From: Isoperla grammatica
Taxonomy: Eukaryota; Arthropoda; Insecta; Plecoptera; Perlodidae
Direction of reading: 5' to 3'
Length of the DNA: 64,000 bases
NCBI GenBank assembly: GCA_945910005.1
Contig: OX246737.1
Span: forward strand, 77,568,054-77,632,053
Shown: positions 1 to 12,400 of the stretch, one piece after another
How the letters are laid out: each line of letters begins with the position of its first letter
Numbering within the stretch: position 1 is the first letter of the stretch
The notes under the pieces: model-generated
Seen by the model: only the letters and a program-made list of their open reading frames with translations
Databases searched by the model: none
Told to the model about the DNA's origin: nothing
Program-made: the position numbers and the translations under genes

Positions 1-436
1 CTCCCTTGCAATTCCATGACCTAGAAGCCATCTTCTGCTCCGTTCGCTGTCACCTAGGCTCAATTTTGGTCGCCCTTGTTTACTTTCCGCCTTCTACTTC
101 CCTATCTGAACACACTGCCTTCTTTGAGTATGTTGCGTCGTTCCCGCATTTCATCCTTCTAGGGGATTTCAATGCCCGCCACGTGTCGTTTGGGGATACT
201 TCCTCCAATACCAAGGGTTCCACGTTGGCTGATCTGCTGGTCGACCTGCCTATTTACCGCTGCTACAATACCTGTCCTACGTACATCGGCCCGCGCTGTT
301 CCGCTATCCCTGACCATATTCTCATAGGTGAATGTCTGTCCAGTCGGTTGGGTGACGTTGTCATTGGTCCGTCGGTCGGACGTGACCACCTCCCCCTCGT
401 GGTCTCCTCCGACGTACTCCAGCCACTTTACACGTG
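1..436 (+). pseudogene. Non-LTR retrotransposon A, ORF2 endonuclease fragment
   Basis: This is the C-terminal half of an apurinic-type (exonuclease-endonuclease-phosphatase) endonuclease domain from a non-LTR element; the family enzyme nicks the target DNA to prime reverse transcription. The frame is open from the window edge to about 440. It shows GDFNARH at about residues 53-59 and a terminal DHLPL motif, with the usual SDH here reading RDH. Element B at 54294-56447 aligns along its length, which supports the assignment. The N-terminal part with the catalytic Glu lies outside the window. A single frameshift near 410-420 moves the coding frame just before the satellite array. Codon use is GC-rich, unlike the AT-rich surroundings. 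Clade is not resolved (I/Jockey group). Confidence 0.85.
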
Positions 437-3400
437 CTGACTGGCCGCTCTACAGGGCAGAGATCGACCGGCTGCTCCCCGACGCCCTGGACACCTCTAC
501 GTGCCCCGCGCTCCGTACGTCCGCTGAACATCTCGTGGCGGTGCTGACTGGCCGCTCTACAGGGCAGAGATCGACCGGCTGCTCCCCGACGCCCTGGACA
601 CCTCTACATGCCCCGCGCTCCGTACGTCCGCTGAACATCTCGTGGCGGTGCTGACTGGCCGCTCTACAGGGCAGAGATCGACCGGCTGCTCCCCGACGCC
701 CTGGACACCTCTACATGCCCCGCGCTCCGTACGTCCGCTGAACATCTCGTGGCGGTGCTGACTGGCCGCTCTACAGGGCAGAGATAGACCGGCTGCTCCC
801 CGACGCCCTGGACACCTCTACATGCCCCGCGCTCCGTACGTCCGCTGAACATCTCGTGGCGGTGCTGACTGGCCGCTCTACAGGGCAGAGATCGACCGGC
901 TGCTCCCCGACGCCCTGGACACCTCTACATGCCCCGCGCTCCGTACGTCCGCTGAACATCTCGTGGCGGTGCTGACTGGCCGCTCTACAGGGCAGAGATC
1001 GACCGGCTGCTCCCCGACGCCCTGGACACCTCTACGTGCCCCGCGCTCCGTACGTCCGCTGAACATCTCGTGGCGGTGCTGACTGGCCGCTCTACAGGGC
1101 AGAGATAGACCGGCTGCTCCCCGACGCCCTGGACACCTCTACGTGCCCCGCGCTCCGTACGTCCGCTGAACATCTCGTGGCGGTGCTGACTGGCCGCTCT
1201 ACAGGGCAGAGATCGACCGGCTGCTCCCCGACGCCCTGGACACCTCTACGTGCCCCGCGCTCCGTACGTCCGCTGAACATCTCGTGGCGGTGCTGACTGG
1301 CCGCTCTACAGGGCGGAGATAGACCGGCTGCTCCCCGACGCCCTGGACACCTCTACATGCCCCGCGCTCCGTACGTCCGCTGAACATCTCGTGGCGGTGC
1401 TGACTGGCCGCTCTACAGGGCGGAGATAGACCGGCTGCTCCCCGACGCCCTGGACACCTCTACATGCCCCGCGCTCCGTACGTCCGCTGAACACCTCGTG
1501 GCGGTGCTGACTGGCCGCTCTACAGGGCAGAGATCGACCGGCTGCTCCCCGACGCCCTGGACACCTCTACGTGCCCCGCGCTCCGTACGTCCGCTGAACA
1601 TCTCGTGGCGGTGCTGACTGGCCGCTCTACAGGGCGGAGATAGACCGGCTGCTCCCCGACGCCCTGGACACCTCTACGTGCCCCGCGCTCCGTACGTCCG
1701 CTGAACATCTCGTGGCGGTGCTGACTGGCCGCTCTACAGGGCGGAGATAGACCGGCTGCTCCCCGACGCCCTGGACACCTCTACGTGCCCCGCGCTCCGT
1801 ACGTCCGCTGAACATCTCGTGGCGGTGCTGACTGGCCGCTCTACAGGGCGGAGATAGACCGGCTGCTCCCCGACGCCCTGGACACCTCTACATGCCCCGC
1901 GCTCCGTACGTCCGCTGAACATCTCGTGGCGGTGCTGACTGGCCGCTCTACAGGGCGGAGATAGACCGGCTGCTCCCCGACGCCCTGGACACCTCTACGT
2001 GCCCCGCGCTCCGTACGTCCGCTGAACATCTCGTGGCGGTGCTGACTGGCCGCTCTACAGGGCGGAGATAGACCGGCTGCTCCCCGACGCCCTGGACACC
2101 TCTACGTGCCCCGCGCTCCGTACGTCCGCTGAACATCTCGTGGCGGTGCTGACTGGCCGCTCTACAGGGCGGAGATAGACCGGCTGCTCCCCGACGCCCT
2201 GGACACCTCTACGTGCCCCGCGCTCCGTACGTCCACTGAACATCTCGTGGCGGTGCTGACTGGCCGCTCTACAGGGCAGAGATCGACCGGCTGCTTCCCG
2301 ACGCCCTGGACACCTCTACGTGCCCCGCGCTCCGTACGTCCACTGAACATCTCGTGGCGGTGCTGACTGGCCGCTCTACAGGGCAGAGATCGACCGGCTG
2401 CTCCCCGACGCCCTGGACACCTCTACATGCCCACCGCTCCGTACGTCCGCTGAACATCTCGTGGCGGTGCTGACTGGCCGCTCTACAGGGCAGAGATCGA
2501 CCGGCTGCTCCCCGACGCCCTGGACACCTCTACGTGCCCCGCGCTCCGTACGTCCGCTGAACATCTCGTGGCGGTGCTGACTGGCCGCTCTACAGGGCAG
2601 AGATCGACCGGCTGCTCCCCGACGCCCTGGACACCTCTACGTGCCCCGCGCTCCGTACGTCCACTGAACATCTCGTGGCGGTGCTGACTGGCCGCTCTAC
2701 AGGGCAGAGATCGACCGGCTGCTTCCCGACGCCCTGGACACCTCTACGTGCCCCGCGCTCCGTACGTCCACTGAACATCTCGTGGCGGTGCTGACTGGCC
2801 GCTCTACAGGGCAGAGATCGACCGGCTGCTCCCCGACGCCCTGGACACCTCTACGTGCCCCGCGCTCCGTACGTCCACTGAACATCTCGTGGCGGTGCTG
2901 ACTGGCCGCTCTACAGGGCGGAGATAGACCGGCTGCTCCCCGACGCCCTGGACACCTCTACGTGCCCCGCGCTCCGTACGTCCGCTGAACATCTCGTGGC
3001 GGTGCTGACTGGCCGCTCTACAGGGCAGAGATCGACCGGCTGCTTCCCGACGCCCTGGACACCTCTACGTGCCCCGCGCTCCGTACGTCCGCTGAACATC
3101 TCGTGGCGGTGCTGACTGGCCGCTCTACAGGGCAGAGATCGACCGGCTGCTCCCCGACGCCCTGGACACCTCTACGTGCCCCGCGCTCCGTACGTCCACT
3201 GAACATCTCGTGGCGGTGCTGACTGGCCGCTCTACAGGGCGGAGATCGACCGGCTGCTCCCCGACGCCCTGGACACCTCTACGTGCCCCGCGCTCCGTAC
3301 GTCCACTGAACATCTCGTGGCGGTGCTGACTGGCCGCTCTACAGGGCAGAGATCGACCGGCTGCTCCCCGACGCCCTGGACACCTCTACATGCCCCGCCC

Positions 3401-6400
3401 TCCGTACGTCCACTGAACATCTCGTGGCGGTGCTGACTGGCCGCTCTACAGGGCGGAGATAGACCGGCTGCTCCCTGACGCCCTGGACACATCTACATGC
3501 CCCGCGCTCCGTACGTCCGCTGAACATCTCGTGGCGGTGCTGACTGGCCGCTCTACAGGGCGGAGATAGACCGGCTGCTCCCCGACGCCCTGGACACCTC
3601 TACATGCCCCGCGCTCCGTACGTCCGCTGAACATCTCGTGGCGGTGCTGACTGGCCGCTCTACAGGGCAGAGATCGACCGGCTGCTCCCCGACGCCCTGG
3701 ACACCTCTACGTGCCCCGCGCTCCGTACGTCCGCTGAACATCTCGTGGCGGTGCTGACTGGCCGCTCTACAGGGCAGAGATAGACCGGCTGCTCCCCGAC
3801 GCCCTGGACACCTCTACGTGCCCCGCGCTCCGTACGTCCGCTGAACATCTCGTGGCGGTGCTGACTGGCCGCTCTACAGGGCAGAGATAGACCGGCTGCT
3901 CCCCGACGCCCTGGACACCTCTACGTGCCCCGCGCTCCGTACGTCCACTGAACATCTCGTGGCGGTGCTGACTGGCCGCTCTACAGGGCGGAGATAGACC
4001 GGCTGCTCCCCGACGCCCTGGACACCTCTACATGCCCCGCGCTCCGTACGTCCGCTGAACATCTCGTGGCGGTGCTGACTGGCCGCTCTACAGGGCAGAG
4101 ATCGACCGGCTGCTCCCCGACGCCCTGGACACCTCTACGTGCCCCGCGCTCCGTACGTCCGCTGAACATCTCGTGGCGGTGCTGACTGGCCGCTCTTCAG
4201 GGCGGAGATCGACCGGCTGCTCCCCGACGCCCTGGACACCTCTACGTGCCCCGCGCTCCGTACGTCCGCTGAACATCTCGTGGCGGTGCTGACTGGCCGC
4301 TCTACAGGGCAGAGATCGACCGGCTGCTCCCCGACGCCCTGGACACCTCTACGTGCCCCGCGCTCCGTACGTCCGCTGAACATCTCGTGGCGGTGCTGAC
4401 TGGCCGCTCTACAGGGCAGAGATCGACCGGCTGCTCCCCGACGCCCTGGACACCTCTACGTGCCCCGCGCTCCGTACGTCCGCTGAACATCTCGTGGCGG
4501 TGCTGACTGGCCGCTCTACAGGGCGGAGATCGACCGGCTGCTCCCCGACGCCCTGGACACCTCTACGTGCCCCGCGCTCCGTACGTCCGCTGAACATCTC
4601 GTGGCGGTGCTGACTGGCCGCTCTACAGGGCAGAGATAGACCGGCTGCTCCCCGACGCCCTGGACACCTCTACATGCCCCGCGCTCCGTACGTCCGCTGA
4701 ACATCTCGTGGCGGTGCTGACTGGCCGCTCTACAGGGCAGAGATCGACCGGCTGCTCCCCGACGCCCTGGACACCTCTACGTGCCCCGCGCTCCGTACGT
4801 CCACTGAACATCTCGTGGCGGTGCTGACTGGCCGCTCTACAGGGCGGAGATAGACCGGCTGCTCCCCGACGCCCTGGACACCTCTACATGCCCCGCGCTC
4901 CGTACGTCCGCTGAACATCTCGTGGCGGTGCTGACTGGCCGCTCTACAGGGCGGAGATAGACCGGCTGCTCCCCGACGCCCTGGACACCTCTACGTGCCC
5001 CGCGCTCCGTACGACCGCTGAACATCTCGTGGCGGTGCTGACTGGCCGCTCTACAGGGCAGAGATAGACCGGCTGCTCCCCGACGCCCTGGACACCTCTA
5101 CATGCCCCGCGCTCCGTACGTCCACTGAACATCTCGTGGCGGTGCTGACTGGCCGCTCTACAGGGCGGAGATCGACCGGCTGCTCCCCGACGCCCTGGAC
5201 ACCTCTACGTGCCCCGCGCTCCGTACGTCCACTGAACATCTCGTGGCGGTGCTGACTGGCCGCTCTACAGGGCGGAGATAGACCGGCTGCTCCCTGACGC
5301 CCTGGACACCTCTACATGCCCCGCGCTCCGTACGTCCACTGAACATCTCGTGGCGGTGCTGACTGGCCGCTCTACAGGGCGGAGATAGACCAGCTGCTCC
5401 CCGACGCCCTGGACACCTCTACATGCCCCGCGCTCCGTACGTCCGCTGAACATCTCGTGGCGGTGCTGACTGGCCGCTCTACAGGGCAGAGATCGACCGG
5501 CTGCTCCCCGACGCCCTGGACACCTCTACGTGCCCCGCGCTCCGTACGTCCGCTGAACATCTCGTGGCGGTGCTGACTGGCCGCTCTACAGGGCAGAGAT
5601 CGACCGGCTGCTCCCCGACGCCCTGGACACCTCTACATGCCCCGCGCTCCGTACGTCCACTGAACATCTCGTGGCGGTGCTGACTGGCCGCTCTACAGGG
5701 CAGAGATAGACCGGCTGCTCCCCGACGCCCTGGACACCTCTACATGCCCCGCGCTCCGTACGTCCGCTGAACATCTCGTGGCGGTGCTGACTGGCCGCTC
5801 TACAGGGCAGAGATAGACCGGCTGCTCCCCGACGCCCTGGACACCTCTACATGCCCCGCGCTCCGTACGTCCACTGAACATCTCGTGGCGGTGCTGACTG
5901 GCCGCTCTACAGGGCAGAGATCGACCGGCTGCTCCCCGACGCCCTGGACACCTCTACATGCCCCGCGCTCCGTACGTCCACTGAACATCTCGTGGCGGTG
6001 CTGACTGGCCGCTCTACAGGGCAGAGATCGACCGGCTGCTCCCCGACGCCCTGGACACCTCTACATGCCCCGCGCTCCGTACGTCCACTGAACATCTCGT
6101 GGCGGTGCTGACTGGCCGCTCTACAGGGCAGAGATCGACCGGCTGCTCCCCGACGCCCTGGACACCTCTACGTGCCCCGCGCTCCGTACGTCCGCTGAAC
6201 ATCTCGTGGCGGTGCTGACTGGCCGCTCTACAGGGCAGAGATCGACCGGCTGCTCCCCGACGCCCTGGACACCTCTACGTGCCCCGCGCTCCGTACGTCC
6301 GCTGAACATCTCGTGGCGGTGCTGACTGGCCGCTCTACAGGGCGGAGATCGACCGGCTGCTCCCCGACGCCCTGGACACCTCTACATGCCCCGCGCTCCG

Positions 6401-9400
6401 TACGTCCGCTGAACATCTCGTGGCGGTGCTGACTGGCCGCTCTACAGGGCAGAGATAGACCGGCTGCTCCCCGACGCCCTGGACACCTCTACATGCCCCG
6501 CGCTCCGTACGTCCGCTGAACATCTCGTGGCGGTGCTGACTGGCCGCTCTACAGGGCGGAGATCGACCGGCTGCTCCCCGACGCCCTGGACACCTCTACG
6601 TGCCCCGCGCTCCGTACGTCCGCTGAACATCTCGTGGCGGTGCTGACTGGCCGCTCTACAGGGCGGAGATCGACCGGCTGCTCCCCGACGCCCTGGACAC
6701 CTCTACATGCCCCGCGCTCCGTACGTCCGCTGAACATCTCGTGGCGGTGCTGACTGGCCGCTCTACAGGGCAGAGATCGACCGGCTGCTCCCTGACGCCC
6801 TGGACACCTCTACGTGCCCCGCGCTCCGTACGTCCACTGAACATCTCGTGGCGGTGCTGACTGGCCGCTCTACAGGGCGGAGATAGACCGGCTGCTCCCC
6901 GACGCCCTGGACACCTCTACATGCCCCGCGCTCCGTACGTCCGCTGAACATCTCGTGGCGGTGCTGACTGGCCGCTCTACAGGGCGGAGATCGACCGGCT
7001 GCTCCCCGACGCCCTGGACACCTCTACATGCCCCGCGCTCCGTACGTCCGCTGAACATCTCGTGGCGGTGCTGACTGGCCGCTCTACAGGGCGGAGATAG
7101 ACCGGCTGCTCCCCGACGCCCTGGACACCTCTACATGCCCACCGCTCCGTACGTCCACTGAACATCTCGTGGCGGTGCTGACTGGCCGCTCTACAGGGCA
7201 GAGATCGACCGGCTGCTCCCCGACGCCCTGGACACCTCTACGTGCCCCGCGCTCCGTACGTCCGCTGAACATCTCGTGGCGGTGCTGACTGGCCGCTCTA
7301 CAGGGCAGAGATAGACCGGCTGCTCCCCGACGCCCTGGACACCTCTACGTGCCCCGCGCTCCGTACGTCCGCTGAACATCTCGTGGCGGTGCTGACTGGC
7401 CGCTCTACAGGGCGGAGATAGACCGGCTGCTCCCCGACGCCCTGGACACCTCTACATGCCCCGCGCTCCGTACGTCCGCTGAACATCTCGTGGCGGTGCT
7501 GACTGGCCGCTCTACAGGGCGGAGATAGACCGGCTGCTCCCCGACGCCCTGGACACCTCTACGTGCCCCGCGCTCCGTACGTCCGCTGAACATCTCGTGG
7601 CGGTGCTGACTGGCCGCTCTACAGGGCGGAGATAGACCGGCTGCTCCCCGACGCCCTGGACACCTCTACATGCCCCGCGCTCCGTACGTCCGCTGAACAT
7701 CTCGTGGCGGTGCTGACTGGCCGCTCTACAGGGCGGAGATAGACCGGCTGCTCCCCGACGCCCTGGACACCTCTACGTGCCCCGCGCTCCGTACGTCCGC
7801 TGAACATCTCGTGGCGGTGCTGACTGGCCGCTCTACAGGGCGGAGATAGACCGGCTGCTCCCCGACGCCCTGGACACCTCTACATGCCCCGCGCTCCGTA
7901 CGTCCGCTGAACATCTCGTGGCGGTGCTGACTGGCCGCTCTACAGGGCAGAGATAGACCGGCTGCTCCCCGACGCCCTGGACACCTCTACATGCCCCGCG
8001 CTCCGTACGTCCACTGAACATCTCGTGGCGGTGCTGACTGGCCGCTCTACAGGGCAGAGATAGACCGGCTGCTCCCCGACGCCCTGGACACCTCTACATG
8101 CCCCGCGCTCCGTACGTCCGCTGAACATCTCGTGGCGGTGCTGACTGGCCGCTCTACAGGGCAGAGATAGACCGGCTGCTCCCCGACGCCCTGGACACCT
8201 CTACATGCCCCGCGCTCCGTACGTCCACTGACCATCTCGTGGCGGTGCTGACTGGCCGCTCTACAGGGCAGAGATAGACCGGCTGCTCCCCGACGCCCTG
8301 GACACCTCTACATGCCCCGCGCTCCGTACGTCCGCTGAACATCTCGTGGCGGTGCTGACTGGCCGCTCTACAGGGCAGAGATAGACCGGCTGCTCCCCGA
8401 CGCCCTGGACACCTCTACATGCCCCGCGCTCCGTACGTCCACTGAACATCTCGTGGCGGTGCTGACTGGCCGCTCTACAGGGCAGAGATAGACCGGCTGC
8501 TCCCCGACGCCCTGGACACCTCTACGTGCCCCGCGCTCCGTACGTCCGCTGAACATCTCGTGGCGGTGCTGACTGGCCGCTCTACAGGGCAGAGATCGAC
8601 CGGCTGCTCCCCGACGCCCTGGACACCTCTACGTGCCCCGCGCTCCGTACGTCCGCTGAACATCTCGTGGCGGTGCTGACTGGCCGCTCTACAGGGCGGA
8701 GATAGACCGGCTGCTCCCCGACGCCCTGGACACCTCTACATGCCCCGCGCTCCGTACGTCCGCTGAACATCTCGTGGCGGTGCTGACTGGCCGCTCTACA
8801 GGGCGGAGATAGACCGGCTGCTCCCCGACGCCCTGGACACCTCTACATGCCCCGCGCTCCGTACGTCCGCTGAACATCTCGTGGCGGTGCTGACTGGCCG
8901 CTCTACAGGGCAGAGATAGACCGGCTGCTCCCCGACGCCCTGGACACCTCTACATGCCCCGCGCTCCGTACGTCCGCTGAACATCTCGTGGCGGTGCTGA
9001 CTGGCCGCTCTACAGGGCGGAGATAGACCGGCTGCTCCCCGACGCCCTGGACACCTCTACATGCCCCGCGCTCCGTACGTCCGCTGAACATCTCGTGGCG
9101 GTGCTGACTGGCCGCTCTACAGGGCAGAGATAGACCGGCTGCTCCCCGACGCCCTGGACACCTCTACGTGCCCCGCGCTCCGTACGTCCACTGAACATCT
9201 CGTGGCGGTGCTGACTGGCCGCTCTACAGGGCGGAGATAGACCGGCTGCTCCCTGACGCCCTGGACACCTCTACATGCCCCGCGCTCCGTACGTCCGCTG
9301 AACATCTCGTGGCGGTGCTGACTGGCCGCTCTACAGGGCAGAGATCGACCGGCTGCTCCCCGACGCCCTGGACACCTCTACATGCCCCGCGCTCCGTACG

Positions 9401-12400
9401 TCCGCTGAACATCTCGTGGCGGTGCTGACTGGCCGCTCTACAGGGCAGAGATAGACCGGCTGCTCCCCGACGCCCTGGACACCTCTACGTGCCCCGCGCT
9501 CCGTACGTCCGCTGAACATCTCGTGGCGGTGCTGACTGGCCGCTCTACAGGGCGGAGATAGACCGGCTGCTCCCTGACGCCCTGGACACCTCTACATGCC
9601 CCGCGCTCCGTACGTCCGCTGAACATCTCGTGGCGGTGCTGACTGGCCGCTCTACAGGGTGGAGATAGACCGGCTGCTCCCCGACGCCCTGGACACCTCT
9701 ACGTGCCCCGCGCTCCGTACGTCCGCTGAACATCTCGTGGCGGTGCTGACTGGCCGCTCTACAGGGCAGAGATCGACCGGCTGCTCCCCGACGCCCTGGA
9801 CACCTCTACATGCCCCGCGCTCCGTACGTCCGCTGAACATCTCGTGGCGGTGCTGACTGGCCGCTCTACAGGGCGGAGATCGACCGGCTGCTCCCCGACG
9901 CCCTGGACACCTCTACATGCCCCGCGCTCCGTACGTCCGCTGAACATCTCGTGGCGGTGCTGACTGGCCGCTCTACAGGGCGGAGATAGACCGGCTGCTC
10001 CCCGACGCCCTGGACACCTCTACATGCCCCGCGCTCCGTACGTCCGCTGAACATCTCGTGGCGGTGCTGACTGGCCGCTCTACAGGGCGGAGATCGACCG
10101 GCTGCTCCCCGACGCCCTGGACACCTCTACATGCCCCGCGCTCCGTACGTCCGCTGAACATCTCGTGGCGGTGCTGACTGGCCGCTCTACAGGGCGGAGA
10201 TAGACCGGCTGCTCCCCGACGCCCTGGACACCTCTACATGCCCCGCGCTCCGTACGTCCGCTGAACATCTCGTGGCGGTGCTGACTGGCCGCTCTACAGG
10301 GCGGAGATAGACCGGCTGCTCCCCGACGCCCTGGACACCTCTACATGCCCCGCGCTCCGTACGTCCGCTGAACATCTCGTGGCGGTGCTGACTGGCCGCT
10401 CTACAGGGCGGAGATAGACCGGCTGCTCCCCGACGCCCTGGACACCTCTACATGCCCCGCGCTCCGTACGTCCACTGAACATCTCGTGGCGGTGCTGACT
10501 GGCCGCTCTTCAGGGCGGAGATCGACCGGCTGCTCCCCGACGCCCTGGACACCTCTACGTGCCCCGCGCTCCGTACGTCCGCTGAACATCTCGTGGCGGT
10601 GCTGACTGGCCGCTCTACAGGGCGGAGATCGACCGGCTGCTCCCCGACGCCCTGGACACCTCTACGTGCCCCGCGCTCCGTACGTCCGCTGAACATCTCG
10701 TGGCGGTGCTGACTGGCCGCTCTACAGGGCGGAGATAGACCGGCTGCTCCCCGACGCCCTGGACACCTCTACGTGCCCCGCGCTCCGTACGTCCACTGAA
10801 CATCTCGTGGCGGTGCTGACTGGCCGCTCTACAGGGTGGAGATAGACCGGCTGCTCTACGTGCCCCGCGCTCCGTACGTCCGCTGAACATCTCGTGGCGG
10901 TGCTGACTGGCCGCTCTACAGGGCGGAGATCGACCGGCTGCTCCCCGACGCCCTGGACACCTCTACATGCCCCGCGCTCCGTACGTCCGCTGAACATCTC
11001 GTGGCGGTGCTGACTGGCCGCTCTACAGGGCAGAGATCGACCGGCTGCTCCCCGACGCCCTGGACACCTCTACATGCCCCGCGCTCCGAACGTCCGCTGA
11101 ACATCTCGTGGCGGTGCTGACTGGCCGCTCTACAGGGCGGAGATCGACCGGCTGCTCCCCGACGCCCTGGACACCTCTACGTGCCCCGCGCTCCGTACGT
11201 CCGCTGAACATCTCGTGGCGGTGCTGACTGGCCGCTCTACAGGGCGGAGATCGACCGGCTGCTCCCCGACGCCCTGGACACCTCTACGTGCCCCGCGCTC
11301 CGTACGTCCGCTGAACATCTCGTGGCGGTGCTGACTGGCCGCTCTACAGGGCGGAGATAGACCGGCTGCTGCCCGACGCCCTGGACACCTCTACATGCCC
11401 CGCGCTCCGTACGTCCGCTGAACATCTCGTGGCGGTGCTGACTGGCCGCTCTACAGGGCAGAGATCGACCGGCTGCTCCCCGACGCCCTGGACACCTCTA
11501 CATGCCCCGCGCTCCGAACGTCCGCTGAACATCTCGTGGCGGTGCTGACTGGCCGCTCTACAGGGCAGAGATAGACCGGCTGCTCCCCGACGCCCTGGAC
11601 ACCTCTACATGCCCCGCGCTCCGTACGTCCGCTGAACATCTCGTGGCGGTGCTGACTGGCCGCTCTACAGGGCAGAGATAGACCGGCTGCTCCCCGACGC
11701 CCTGGACACCTCTACATGCCCCGCGCTCCGTACGTCCGCTGAACATCTCGTGGCGGTGCTGACTGGCCGCTCTACAGGGCAGAGATAGACCGGCTGCTCC
11801 CCGACGCCCTGGACACCTCTACGTGCCCCGCGCTCCGTACGTCCGCTGAACATCTCGTGGCGGTGCTGACTGGCCGCTCTACAGGGCGGAGATAGACCGG
11901 CTGCTCCCCGACGCCCTGGACACCTCTACATGCCCCGCGCTCCGTACGTCCGCTGAACATCTCGTGGCGGTGCTGACTGGCCGCTCTACAGGGCAGAGAT
12001 CGACCGGCTGCTCCCCGACGCCCTGGACACCTCTACGTGCCCCGCGCTCCGTACGTCCACTGAACATCTCGTGGCGGTGCTGACTGGCCGCTCTTCAGGG
12101 CGGAGATCGACCGGCTGCTCCCCGACGCCCTGGACACCTCTACATGCCCCGCGCTCCGTACGTCCGCTGAACATCTCGTGGCGGTGCTGACTGGCCGCTC
12201 TACAGGGCAGAGATCGACCGGCTGCTCCCCGACGCCCTGGACACCTCTACGTGCCCCGCGCTCCGTACGTCCACTGAACATCTCGTGGCGGTGCTGACTG
12301 GCCGCTCTACAGGGCGGAGATCGACCGGCTGCTCCCCGACGCCCTGGACACCTCTACGTGCCCCGCGCTCCGTACGTCCGCTGAACATCTCGTGGCGGTG

